Source: Arachidicoccus soli
GTDB taxonomy: Bacteria > Bacteroidota > Bacteroidia > Chitinophagales > Chitinophagaceae
DNA length: 64,000 nt
Assembly: GCF_003600625.1 (NCBI RefSeq)
Contig: NZ_CP032489.1
Span: 3,162,001 to 3,226,000 of the forward strand
Direction of reading: 5' to 3'
The position numbers and the translations under genes are program-made. Of the stretch, positions 29,736 through 38,489 are shown piece after piece. Within the stretch, counting starts at the first letter, position 1, and the number at the start of each line of letters is the position of its first letter. Below the pieces are notes generated by a model. That model searched no databases. It was not told where the DNA came from and saw nothing but the letters and a program-made list of their open reading frames with translations.

Positions 29736-31070
29736 TCAATCTTCCATATCTATCATGACCCTAATTTTTTGCAATCGGTTTTTACTGATTTCTTCTACCG
29801 AGAACTTAAAATCTCCGCAATAAATAGCCTCGTTCAGCGGTGGTATTTCACCGGCAAGTTCTAAAACAAGACCTGCTAAAGAATCGCTATCTCCTTTAAC
29901 TACATCGAAAGTGTCCGAAGGAATGCTCATGGCACGACATACATCATTAATCATTAATTTACCATCAAAAATATAGTTGTAGTCGTCAATTTTTTTATAG
30001 GGCAGGTCCGTCTCGTCCCGTTCATCTTTGATTTCTCCTATTATCTCCTCCTGAATATCCTGCATGGTTACGATTCCACTGGTACCTCCAAACTCATCAA
30101 CAACCACTGCAAATCTTAAATGCTTCTCTTGAAACTCTTCCAATAATTCACCGGCCATTTTTTGTTCATATACAAAATAAATGGTTGAAATATATTTATG
30201 CCAATCGAAATTCTCCTTTTCGTCTATAAATGGTAAAAGGTCTTTAATATTGAGTAATCCCACCACTTTGTCCATGCTTTTTTCATATACAGGCAGTCGT
30301 GTAAATTTCACTTCACATATTCGTTTTACGACTTGATCAAAACGCATATCATAATCGATGCCACATACATCCAGTCGTGACTTCATTACTTGCTTTACAG
30401 TAATTTTATTAAATTTCAAGACCCCTTGGAGGATTCTTTTTTCTTCTTCCGATGCATTTCTATGGGTAAGACTAATGGCATTATTTAATTCTACATTATA
30501 ATAAGCACTTGTATCTCTTTTAAAAAGTGCCGCTTCCAATTTGTTCGAAGAAAACAACATGGAGGCTGCGATTCTCCTAAAGAAATAATATACAATTTCT
30601 GTAAGTACACCAAAATCTTTAGCAAAACGTATATTTTCTTGAGCGGCATAAGCCCTGGGCAAACATTCTCCAAACAAAAATATAAGAATAAAAACAACAA
30701 TTGCCTTGATGATTAAAAGCCCCCAGAAGCTTATATCTGTAATGACTAAATGATCTACTAAATAACTAAAAGTAAAAATTATCGCCAGATAAAAGAAACA
30801 ACTGGCAATCTGAAGCGCATACAATAACTCTTGCGGATGTTCCAATAAGTCCAGAATACGTTTATAAGACGCTTGTGGCTTGGTTTTGATAAGGTTAATA
30901 TCCTTGATACCGAAAGAAAAGAATGCTACCTGAGAGCCGGAAATAGCAAAAGAAAAAATAAAAAGAACCAACAACAAAACTCCCAAAATGGTGGCCATTT
31001 GAGAATCTGCGGCATCTACATGTACCGCTTGTACCAAAGTATTATTGAGAATTGTATGAAGGATAAACAC
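29736..31070 (-). CDS. CNNM/CBS domain membrane protein (GldE/CorC-like)
   Basis: The 444-aa protein has an N-terminal CNNM membrane domain (about 25-200, four helices), a CBS pair (about 215-335, with VMKSRLDVCGIDYD and VVVDEFGGTSGIVTMQDI) and a C-terminal CorC/HlyC domain (about 355-440). The family includes magnesium or cobalt efflux proteins, and in Bacteroidota the gliding protein GldE. The length and layout fit GldE, but gldD, its usual neighbour, is not here, so I give no symbol. It is upstream of the cyclotransferase and downstream of exbBD. Confidence 0.88.
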   Translation of the reverse strand: MFILHTILNNTLVQAVHVDAADSQMATILGVLLLVLFIFSFAISGSQVAFFSFGIKDINLIKTKPQASYKRILDLLEHPQELLYALQIASCFFYLAIIFTFSYLVDHLVITDISFWGLLIIKAIVVFILIFLFGECLPRAYAAQENIRFAKDFGVLTEIVYYFFRRIAASMLFSSNKLEAALFKRDTSAYYNVELNNAISLTHRNASEEEKRILQGVLKFNKITVKQVMKSRLDVCGIDYDMRFDQVVKRICEVKFTRLPVYEKSMDKVVGLLNIKDLLPFIDEKENFDWHKYISTIYFVYEQKMAGELLEEFQEKHLRFAVVVDEFGGTSGIVTMQDIQEEIIGEIKDERDETDLPYKKIDDYNYIFDGKLMINDVCRAMSIPSDTFDVVKGDSDSLAGLVLELAGEIPPLNEAIYCGDFKFSVEEISKNRLQKIRVMIDMED

Positions 31071-31185
31071 GGTGTTTATTTTACAATGAAGATAAATAAA
31101 TATCGTGTAAATATAAAAAATAATCGAGCGTTACTTAAAGAAAGTTTCGAATAACCTATATCCCAAAAAATTATTGATGTTCATA

Positions 31186-31587
31186 CTATTGCACATTGGC
31201 AACCACGCGTGCTCCTGCACGCTTGGCGGCTTGCATAATATGGAAAACCTGGCCATAATAAGCAATGGTATCTGCATTGATAACCACAGAAGGTGTATCT
31301 ACGGTAACACGCATTTTATTAACTTCTGTAAGCAAAACAGTATCCAAAACATTCATATTGGGCACTTCGTTTTGCCCCACATAAATTTTTTGATCTTTAT
31401 CAATTGATACCACAATATTCTGTTTAACCTTGGTATCTTTTTGCCCTTTAGGATTATTGACTTTTACAATATTGGGGTTGGCCAATGTAGAAACAATCAG
31501 GAAAAACATTACCAATATGAACAAAATATCGTTCAAGGAACTGGTATAAATTTCCGGCTTGTCTTTTTGTCTTCTTCTTATATTCAT
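31186..31587 (-). CDS. exbD: ExbD/TolR biopolymer transport protein
   Basis: ExbD partners ExbB as the proton-driven motor that energises TonB. The 133-aa protein has a short cytoplasmic basic N-terminus (MNIRRRQKDKPEIYTSSLND), one membrane helix carrying the essential aspartate in LNDILFILVMFFLIVSTLA, and a periplasmic domain (YVGQNEVPN...). It follows exbB by 30 bases. No tonB gene is in the window. The many SusC-type receptors of such a genome would need this motor, although TolQR-type work is also possible. Confidence 0.92.
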   Translation of the reverse strand: MNIRRRQKDKPEIYTSSLNDILFILVMFFLIVSTLANPNIVKVNNPKGQKDTKVKQNIVVSIDKDQKIYVGQNEVPNMNVLDTVLLTEVNKMRVTVDTPSVVINADTIAYYGQVFHIMQAAKRAGARVVANVQ

Positions 31588-31617
31588 TTTAAAAAGTCTT
31601 TTTTTGTAAGAAGAAAA

Positions 31618-32304
31618 TTATTTGGTGGGTTCTTGCAAAATATCGATAAACTCTGTACTGGCTACTTCCATTTCATTTGCAGTTTTATCTACTTGTGTCG
31701 TCAGGTAATTATGCATAATATATGCGATTAACCCGATAATTAAACCTGTACCCGAGGTAATCATTTTTACATAAATACCGCCGGCGATAGTATCTAACTC
31801 AAAAGTATGCGTACTCGTGATTTCAAAAAATAATTCAATCATCCCAACGATTGTCCCCAAGAAGCCAAACATAGGTGCAATACCTGCTATAAGCGAAAGT
31901 ATGTTGAGGTTTTTTTCCATTTTATACAATTCCAACCGCCCCACACTCTCCATACTTTTTTCAATTACATCTATTGGTTTGCCTACGCGCCTTAACCCTT
32001 TTTCAATAATGCGCGCCACCGGGCTGTCGGTATTACGTGCTAAGCTTTTAGCAGAACTAATATTATTAGAAAGAATATTATCGCGAATCATATGCATAAA
32101 ATTAGCATCGATACGAGAGGCCTTTCTAATGGCAATAAATCTTTCGAAGAACATAAAAATGGCAAGGATAAGTAGAAAATATAACGGGTACATCAATACG
32201 CCCCCTTTACCCAACAATCCCCAAAGCGAAATTTTGGCCACGGTTTGCTGCGCCGTCTGGGCCGTATGCATTGTAGTATCTACAACTTGTAATAAAATGC
32301 TCAT
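31618..32304 (-). CDS. exbB: ExbB/TolQ/MotA family proton channel protein
   Basis: The 228-aa membrane protein has three helices: one near residues 40-60 (VLMYPLYFLLILAIFMFFERF), and two in the MotA/TolQ/ExbB domain (about 125-205) with LNILSLIAGIAPMFGFLGTIVGMI and the conserved TSGTGLIIGLIAYIMHNYL. These line the proton path with ExbD. It is the first gene of the exbB-exbD pair. Confidence 0.93.
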   Translation of the reverse strand: MSILLQVVDTTMHTAQTAQQTVAKISLWGLLGKGGVLMYPLYFLLILAIFMFFERFIAIRKASRIDANFMHMIRDNILSNNISSAKSLARNTDSPVARIIEKGLRRVGKPIDVIEKSMESVGRLELYKMEKNLNILSLIAGIAPMFGFLGTIVGMIELFFEITSTHTFELDTIAGGIYVKMITSGTGLIIGLIAYIMHNYLTTQVDKTANEMEVASTEFIDILQEPTK

Positions 32305-32517
32305 AGTGCGAAAAGAGTTTGTTGCTAAAGTAATAAGTCTGTTACAAGTATTTTGTTAATGTGTATAAGTTTTGGGAAATGGAGGAGAAATAAACATTGC
32401 AGTTATTTAAACTTTTTATTTTGAAATTTCTCCCCCCATTCGATCCTTTGTTCGTATGACGGAGAACGTTTAGGTCATCTTATGTTTGCAAAAGGAAGTA
32501 TAATAAAAGTCTTAGCA

Positions 32518-32587
32518 CGTCATTCCTGCGCAGGCGGGAATCTCAGAAACTGAATAATAACAAAGATAGCTGCCTTCGACAATGACG
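32518..32587. repeat. REP/MITE-like inverted repeat, about 70 bp
   Basis: The element starts CGTCATT and ends AATGACG, with the inner hairpin ATTCCTGC / GCAGGCGGGAAT near its left end. Its left part closely resembles the dispersed intergenic repeat CGTCATTCCCGCGAAGGCGG seen in many genomes. It lies in the 430-base gap between exbB and the big minus-strand operon. Other copies would have to be sought outside this window. Confidence 0.55.
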
Positions 32588-32671
32588 GGAGTTGAGCCTA
32601 TGTTAACATAAGGAGGAATCTCAATTCATCTAATCCTGCTCATTTTTAAAAGAGTTTAAAACAACTTCATT

Positions 32672-32707
32672 AAAAAAACAGCCTGCCTCCATTTTGGACA
32701 CAGACTG
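32672..32707 (-). terminator. Terminator of the SusCD operon
   Basis: On the minus strand CAGTCTGTGTCC pairs with GGAGGCAGGCTG (one mismatch, a few G-U pairs) around a 5-base loop and is followed by seven T. It lies 31 bases past the last gene of the eleven-gene cluster. Confidence 0.82.
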
Positions 32708-32737
32708 CTCAATATTAGTTATTACAAGACTTATTAC

Positions 32738-34429
32738 TTATAGCCCATAAATTTCTTTTTCGAAATTAACCAACCAACCGGAGCCATCAATGTTTGCACC
32801 CACATCTTTTTGTTTAATTTGCAACCAGTATAGCATATTGGGTACTACATCTGCATTAGAAGCAACAATAGATGGCGTTGTAAATGAAACAGCCCCAGCA
32901 TCAGGCACTACAGAACATGGAATGTTTGTACTCATTGATGACCATAAGCCTCCACCTTGTATAAAAAAGTTGTTTTGTAAATTTATAGTATTCGACATCG
33001 ATATGCCTACTGCATCGTCGCAAGGCCAAAAATCTATAAGGTTGCTATAATACGGGTGCTGAGTAATATCTTGTAAACAAATATTCTTCCTAATAGTCGC
33101 AGAATCAAGTGCAATATTGAAAATTTCAATATTGTGCACATTGACAGGAATAGAAGAACCGGGTGCTCCTTCAGCGCTTGGTTGATTACCAATAGCCAAA
33201 GGATCAGGGCCATTAAAATTGGCCCCGCTTGGTATCGTTCCTTTACCTTGGTATATGCCGTCAGTATATGTAGTTATTACATTATTGGTAAAGGTAGCCG
33301 TAATCGTATGCCAAGTACCATCTACCATAGTTCTATTTGAAGCAACTTGGAATTTGGATCCACTTGTAGTATTAAAAGTCCAAGTAGTCCCATAATCTAT
33401 AATAAAAGAGAACCCAGGTACTGCACCACCGTTCAATTGCGTTTTATTACCAAAAAATGTAGGGTAATTATTTGGTGCCGCGGGCATCAATACATCAAGT
33501 TGTATCGTAAAGTCATTATTAAAATTATACACAGTATTTGGAAGTGTCGCATAAGTACTGGTTCCGGTAAACTGAACAGAATTGAACCCAATCTTTCTTA
33601 CTTCTTGTTCAGAAAGGGAAGGATTAGAATAAACAGCAAATCCCGGTTTAGGATTGGCAGAACTACCGCCATGGTTAGTGGTAACGATTACCAACCAATT
33701 TTCTTTATTATAATTAGGCCTCGCCCTTAACGCATCCATTACATTGCCAACATATCCATCCGCATTTAATATAGCGGCCTTATAACCCGCATCTGATGCG
33801 GAAAAACTCCCCGCCAATCCGGCAACCTCAACTTCGTTAAAATCCAAAACGATTGCCCCCAAAGCACTTTCCCTTTTTAATATAGCAATGGCAGAATCTT
33901 TGACAACTGCATCATTCATTACTGCATAGCTAAAATCAGCATCATTGAAATTATTTACTAATTGGCTCCAAGGAGAAATTAAAGCAGTTTTGTAATTACC
34001 TTTCGTTTGATAGATAAAATTGAAAAAATCCGGGAAATAAGGGATAGCTCCCTCAAAGTTTCCATTCGTATTTAAATCTAATTGAAAACTGCTATCACTA
34101 ATTAGGTGGTGAGAATAGGAAACACCATTGAGCATGGTAGCCCATGATGCAGCATCTGTATTTTTATTAGGATCCAAATGCACATTATATGTATATTTTC
34201 CGTGTTGCTGTAAGGCGGTAATATTAGGTGGCGCGATAGTTTTTATTTCCGAGCCGGTAGCACCATCAATACTTATCACTAATACTTTCCGCTGTGCAGC
34301 AGTAGCAGTATCTGCCCCATAAGTTTCATTGATAACTGCCGGGTCTGGGTATTTTGTACAACCGGCAATACTTATTACAACAAGCATCAACAGCAGTAAA
34401 AACTTTCCATTTATAAAAACTTTTTTCAT
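32738..34429 (-). CDS. LamG lipoprotein with degenerate alkaline-phosphatase-like domain (I)
   Basis: The 563-aa lipoprotein (lipobox SIAGC, C24) has an N-terminal alkaline-phosphatase/type I phosphodiesterase fold (about 45-265) and a LamG/concanavalin-like domain (about 290-480), then a short C-terminal part. The first metal aspartate is kept (ISIDGATG, D55), but the later motifs are eroded: TTNHGG in place of DHG, and DFNEVEVAG where D-x-x-x-H is expected. It may bind rather than cleave its ligand. It is the last gene of the cluster, probably surface exposed, and paralogous to the gene at 36564. It may match the DUF4983 group. Confidence 0.75.
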   Translation of the reverse strand: MKKVFINGKFLLLLMLVVISIAGCTKYPDPAVINETYGADTATAAQRKVLVISIDGATGSEIKTIAPPNITALQQHGKYTYNVHLDPNKNTDAASWATMLNGVSYSHHLISDSSFQLDLNTNGNFEGAIPYFPDFFNFIYQTKGNYKTALISPWSQLVNNFNDADFSYAVMNDAVVKDSAIAILKRESALGAIVLDFNEVEVAGLAGSFSASDAGYKAAILNADGYVGNVMDALRARPNYNKENWLVIVTTNHGGSSANPKPGFAVYSNPSLSEQEVRKIGFNSVQFTGTSTYATLPNTVYNFNNDFTIQLDVLMPAAPNNYPTFFGNKTQLNGGAVPGFSFIIDYGTTWTFNTTSGSKFQVASNRTMVDGTWHTITATFTNNVITTYTDGIYQGKGTIPSGANFNGPDPLAIGNQPSAEGAPGSSIPVNVHNIEIFNIALDSATIRKNICLQDITQHPYYSNLIDFWPCDDAVGISMSNTINLQNNFFIQGGGLWSSMSTNIPCSVVPDAGAVSFTTPSIVASNADVVPNMLYWLQIKQKDVGANIDGSGWLVNFEKEIYGL

Positions 34430-34521
34430 TTCGTCAATTTTTATTTTTATATTTTGGAATAAATATTTATCTATTATTTATTCCATCCTCTTTTTTATTT
34501 TTCAGTCTCCAATCAAGATTA

Positions 34522-36525
34522 TCAATAAGTACCTATCTCAGCCATTGCAGCAAATTGTTGTCCATCCCAAGCATTATCAAACTCTATTTTGATATACCGA
34601 ATACTTTGGGGAGTAGGCAGTGCAATATTTTGTTGATTTGAATTTTGCAATAAAGTAGCATTAGCTGGGGTAATTAACGTCAAATTATTTACATCATTTC
34701 CCACCCAAACTTTCAGACTTTTTACATTCCGACTTCCTGCTGCACGTTGTATGAAATAAACGCCATTCGTCAATTGAGAACTATACATATCTAGCATAAG
34801 TGTGTGAGGAAAACTTCTGCTTCCATTTGTACCACCATAAGAAGAGTGCCAATAAGTAACAGGGTTACCATCTATCAAAGCCGAGAATAATCCTGTATTC
34901 TCTCCGCTAGACTGAAAATCGTTGGCTGGAATAGAAGTAATGTTCCACAAGGCTCTTGAATTGGCCATCACATCACCTCCAGTTTTTGCAATGGGATCAT
35001 AAGTCCATATTTGTTGCAATAACGGGGTTGGATGAGCTTGAGACATAGCAGTGGTAGCCTGTCCAGATAAATTAATCCCCCAAGCTCTAAAAAACAAAAT
35101 ACAATCTAACCCGGTATAATCGCATAATGCTTCGTAAAAGAAATCATGTTTGTCTATATCATTGTTAGAAGGTCTTAAAGCATGCCTCGCTCTTCTATAC
35201 AAGAATGGCCAAAAATCCCATCCGCTTTGGGTGCCGTCAGCACTTTTTAATTTATTGAAAATCTGAAGGAAGGGAATCATCCTTTCAAATGGATCATTTA
35301 TGGCCGCATCTGCATCAAAGTTTTTAGTACCTGTTTTATTCACATAAGCCAAAGCTTTCGCTTGTGCGCTCGCTGCACCACCAGTAAAGGCGGGATGTAA
35401 AACAGCTAACGCTTGAATCCCCATTCTATTGGCACGCTTAAAAGAATGCAAATTGTTCGAAGTTTCACCCAAAGTTGACCAATCCCAATATTGTTGCTGC
35501 TGGTTATTGTGCCCCAATTCGTGTAATGTACCCCAAAGGTTACCGGTAGTATCACCACCAGTAAAGGCCGCATTAAACCACTCATTATCGTCTGTTGCTA
35601 CTACAGGATACCCATTATGGCCATATCCAACCGAAGGTTGTATATCCAAAACTACGCGCCAAGGCAGATTAGTAGGTTGGTCTATTTTATCTACAGCCGT
35701 ATCTGACAGGCCTTCCCAAGCATCATAATCGTAATTAATGATATCGTCCCAAGCTTGTGAAGCCGCATTGATATCTAAGCTGGGATGGCTTTGTAAATAA
35801 TTAACCATTACTTTAGTAGGAAGCGAAAAGGCCATGTGTTTAGAATCGAAATCGAACCAAGGCACAGAAGTGGTCATAATTTCCTGTTTCCACTTGGCAG
35901 GGTCGGTTATACCTAAATGAAAATCCGGTTCCCTACAAGCACCACTTACATGAAACGTAATAGGGGTTGCCAAAGGAATTTCTGGAATCAAAAATATTTG
36001 ACCACCAAATGGCCCGCGAATATGGTTTTCACCTGGGAACAACTTCTTCACCGTAAAAATAATAGGTTCGCGTTTCCGCGGAGACGTAGAAGATAAATTA
36101 TCTGTCCAACAGCCTATTTGTGCGGTAATCCCCACTGCATTAAGAGGCAAAGTTATCGTAATGGGCTCACCTGCAGGCGCATATAAACCGGTTGGCTTCC
36201 ATGGTTGCGGAACAACAGATATTCTCAATGAGTTTCTAATATCATTGTAGTTTAAATCCATTGTAATAACTGTGTCTGCAATACGTCTTTCGTTTACACC
36301 AACTAAACCCGGAAAGAGCCTTGCCTGAGGGAGAAAAGAAAAATCCGGTTTAGTATCGGTCGTATCTACATTAATATTTGCCTCTTTAAGTGAATCGACT
36401 GTATATCCATCGGGAACATCAAATCTTGACTTTTTACAACTTGATATAGATAAAACTCCCATCATCATTAGGCAAAATACCACATTGGATACCTTTAACA
36501 ATGTTTTTGATTTACACATTTTCAT
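34522..36525 (-). CDS. M60 (enhancin-like) metallopeptidase lipoprotein
   Basis: M60 peptidases cleave heavily O-glycosylated proteins such as mucins in characterised relatives. The 667-aa protein has a lipobox (SISSC, C30), an N-terminal beta domain (about 85-200), the gluzincin site HELGHN (H335, E336, H339) with E354 as likely third ligand in TLGETSN, and a C-terminal F5/8-type C carbohydrate-binding domain (about 520-667, ending YIKIEFDNAWDGQQFAAMAEIG). It lies between the two LamG proteins, 92 and 38 bases away. It is the only clear hydrolase of the eleven-gene cluster. Confidence 0.9.
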   Translation of the reverse strand: MKMCKSKTLLKVSNVVFCLMMMGVLSISSCKKSRFDVPDGYTVDSLKEANINVDTTDTKPDFSFLPQARLFPGLVGVNERRIADTVITMDLNYNDIRNSLRISVVPQPWKPTGLYAPAGEPITITLPLNAVGITAQIGCWTDNLSSTSPRKREPIIFTVKKLFPGENHIRGPFGGQIFLIPEIPLATPITFHVSGACREPDFHLGITDPAKWKQEIMTTSVPWFDFDSKHMAFSLPTKVMVNYLQSHPSLDINAASQAWDDIINYDYDAWEGLSDTAVDKIDQPTNLPWRVVLDIQPSVGYGHNGYPVVATDDNEWFNAAFTGGDTTGNLWGTLHELGHNNQQQQYWDWSTLGETSNNLHSFKRANRMGIQALAVLHPAFTGGAASAQAKALAYVNKTGTKNFDADAAINDPFERMIPFLQIFNKLKSADGTQSGWDFWPFLYRRARHALRPSNNDIDKHDFFYEALCDYTGLDCILFFRAWGINLSGQATTAMSQAHPTPLLQQIWTYDPIAKTGGDVMANSRALWNITSIPANDFQSSGENTGLFSALIDGNPVTYWHSSYGGTNGSRSFPHTLMLDMYSSQLTNGVYFIQRAAGSRNVKSLKVWVGNDVNNLTLITPANATLLQNSNQQNIALPTPQSIRYIKIEFDNAWDGQQFAAMAEIGTY

Positions 36526-36563
36526 TCGAATATTTTTTATATTATATGCCTTTGACTATTATA

Positions 36564-38462
36564 CTATGGTTCAAATACCTGGTCATTATATTGGGTTGTC
36601 CAAAACCGACCGTCAAATGACCATTGAGGTTGGATATTATTACCCAAATAAGTAAGAATCTGATAAGGTACATCTACGCTATTGGGTGTAAGTGAATAAT
36701 AGTTATCAGTAGCAGGCCCACAAATAGCATTACTTGCTTCAGATAAATGGTTCCACTCGGTAACGCCACCATACAGCGTTTCAACAGCGCCGTTTTCCGG
36801 ATTCGGCGCACCATCAATTACGGTTGTTCCTGAGCCTTCGCTTGCACTGTAAAACCCTACCAAATTCTGTATATTGGGATGCTGTGCCGGAGGCATGCCT
36901 ATAAAGCAACTATATTGAGCAATTGTTTCCGGACTCAATTCTGTATTCCAAATACGCACATCGGTAATATACATATCTAAATTAGTAGGTACTGTTCCAT
37001 AAGATGGGCTATTGAACCAACCCAGAATAAGCGGGTTGCCGGAGTTATTAATAGCGGCAGGAACCGCAGCCGGATCGGAAGCACTTTCTCCTGAAGCAGA
37101 AAGCACGCCATCTAAATACACATTAACAAAAATAGTTTTATTTGTCGTCCATCTGAAGGAGGCCGCAATCGTATGCCATTTGGTATCCTGGATACCATTA
37201 AGTGACACCTCCTTTCTCACTACACCATTGCCTGCATTAAAATTTATATTTGGTACCCCAGCCTGCGTTCTAAAGAAGCCCCAACCCCTTCCATTACCTG
37301 AAGTTGATTTCCCAAAGAAAGACATAAAATTTGTCTGACTCAAGTTATTGAATTTTACTTTTGCCTCTACCGTCATACTACTGCCATAAGGACAACTATA
37401 TTTATTCGCCGGATCGTTAATAAGGATTCTTTGAGAGGGAAAGCTACTGCTTGATTTCCATGTCCCTATCAATCTGAATGCCGTAACATCATAGGGAGAA
37501 GTACCCGCAGTGCTGCCCGGTCTTTGAACAAATCTTTGAACAAACCGCCCATTCAATTCATTAAATAGAATAAAAGAATTCCTTTGCGGTTGGCCATAAT
37601 AGCTAAAGTCTATTGAACCATTAATGCCTGCATCAGGAGGCAAGGCATTCCTACCGCTCACAGTAGAAGCAACAATTACAAACCAATCTTCCTTACTGTA
37701 ACTCGGCCTGCTTTTAATCGCAGCAATGGCATTTCCGATATAAGTATCGGTATTAGAAATAGCATCTCGGTATTGCGCTATACCGGGATCAAAACCAAAC
37801 TGAACGCCGGCAGCATAAGGCCCATGAAATTGGGCAACTACTAATTTCGCACTATCTTGTGCCAAATTCTGATCCACTGCATCGCTCACATCGGCATCGG
37901 AAGTAAAAGTTTTGGCAATATCCGCGCCTGTAGCAAGCTCATCATTAAAAGTTTGGCTTGCGCTAAAAGCGGTAATACGATCGGTAGGCGCAACCGCTTT
38001 AATTCTTGAAATTAAAGTTGGGTATTGTGCGATTTGGCTGCTATCAAAAGAATCATACACTTTACTCTTTAATGAGCTAACGCCTGTAAGTAAGGATGCC
38101 CAATCTCCTTCTAAACTGGAGTCCGCAGGTACCTTACTGGTAATCCCGTTAAAAGTATATATACTGTTACGAGTAAGTTTATAAATATTCGGAGGGGTAA
38201 TAGTGTTAATGGCTGATCCAGTAGCACCATCCACAATTATATATAATATTCTTTTATTGTCGCCATTGGCTACTGAAGAATCAATATAACTGGATAAACC
38301 ACTTGAATCGCGGCTGTTCTGCACAATATTCGGAAACGGCTTGTTACAAGAACTCGCTACTGCCATCCCTAACCCAATTGCCAAGCCCGCAAAGGCATAT
38401 CTTTTTTTTGTAAACATTTTATAAAACAATTGCTTTTTCATAATCATTTTTTTATTGCCCAT
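36564..38462 (-). CDS. LamG lipoprotein with degenerate alkaline-phosphatase-like domain (II)
   Basis: This 632-aa lipoprotein (lipobox VASSC) is a paralogue of the product at 32738. The phosphatase-like part (about 65-285) keeps IIVDGATG but reads VIVASTVSG where the metal-binding DHG should be, and AQFHGPYAAG in place of the second metal motif, so it looks further decayed as an enzyme. The LamG domain (about 310-500, with SMTVEAKVKFNN and TKWHTIAASFRWTT) is well formed. The ATG used is the longest; ATGs 5 and 7 codons later are also plausible starts of the signal peptide. It is 27 bases downstream of the DUF5008 gene. Confidence 0.75.
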   Translation of the reverse strand: MGNKKMIMKKQLFYKMFTKKRYAFAGLAIGLGMAVASSCNKPFPNIVQNSRDSSGLSSYIDSSVANGDNKRILYIIVDGATGSAINTITPPNIYKLTRNSIYTFNGITSKVPADSSLEGDWASLLTGVSSLKSKVYDSFDSSQIAQYPTLISRIKAVAPTDRITAFSASQTFNDELATGADIAKTFTSDADVSDAVDQNLAQDSAKLVVAQFHGPYAAGVQFGFDPGIAQYRDAISNTDTYIGNAIAAIKSRPSYSKEDWFVIVASTVSGRNALPPDAGINGSIDFSYYGQPQRNSFILFNELNGRFVQRFVQRPGSTAGTSPYDVTAFRLIGTWKSSSSFPSQRILINDPANKYSCPYGSSMTVEAKVKFNNLSQTNFMSFFGKSTSGNGRGWGFFRTQAGVPNINFNAGNGVVRKEVSLNGIQDTKWHTIAASFRWTTNKTIFVNVYLDGVLSASGESASDPAAVPAAINNSGNPLILGWFNSPSYGTVPTNLDMYITDVRIWNTELSPETIAQYSCFIGMPPAQHPNIQNLVGFYSASEGSGTTVIDGAPNPENGAVETLYGGVTEWNHLSEASNAICGPATDNYYSLTPNSVDVPYQILTYLGNNIQPQWSFDGRFWTTQYNDQVFEP

Positions 38463-38489
38463 TATAACTCATCCAGAAATTTTAAACAC

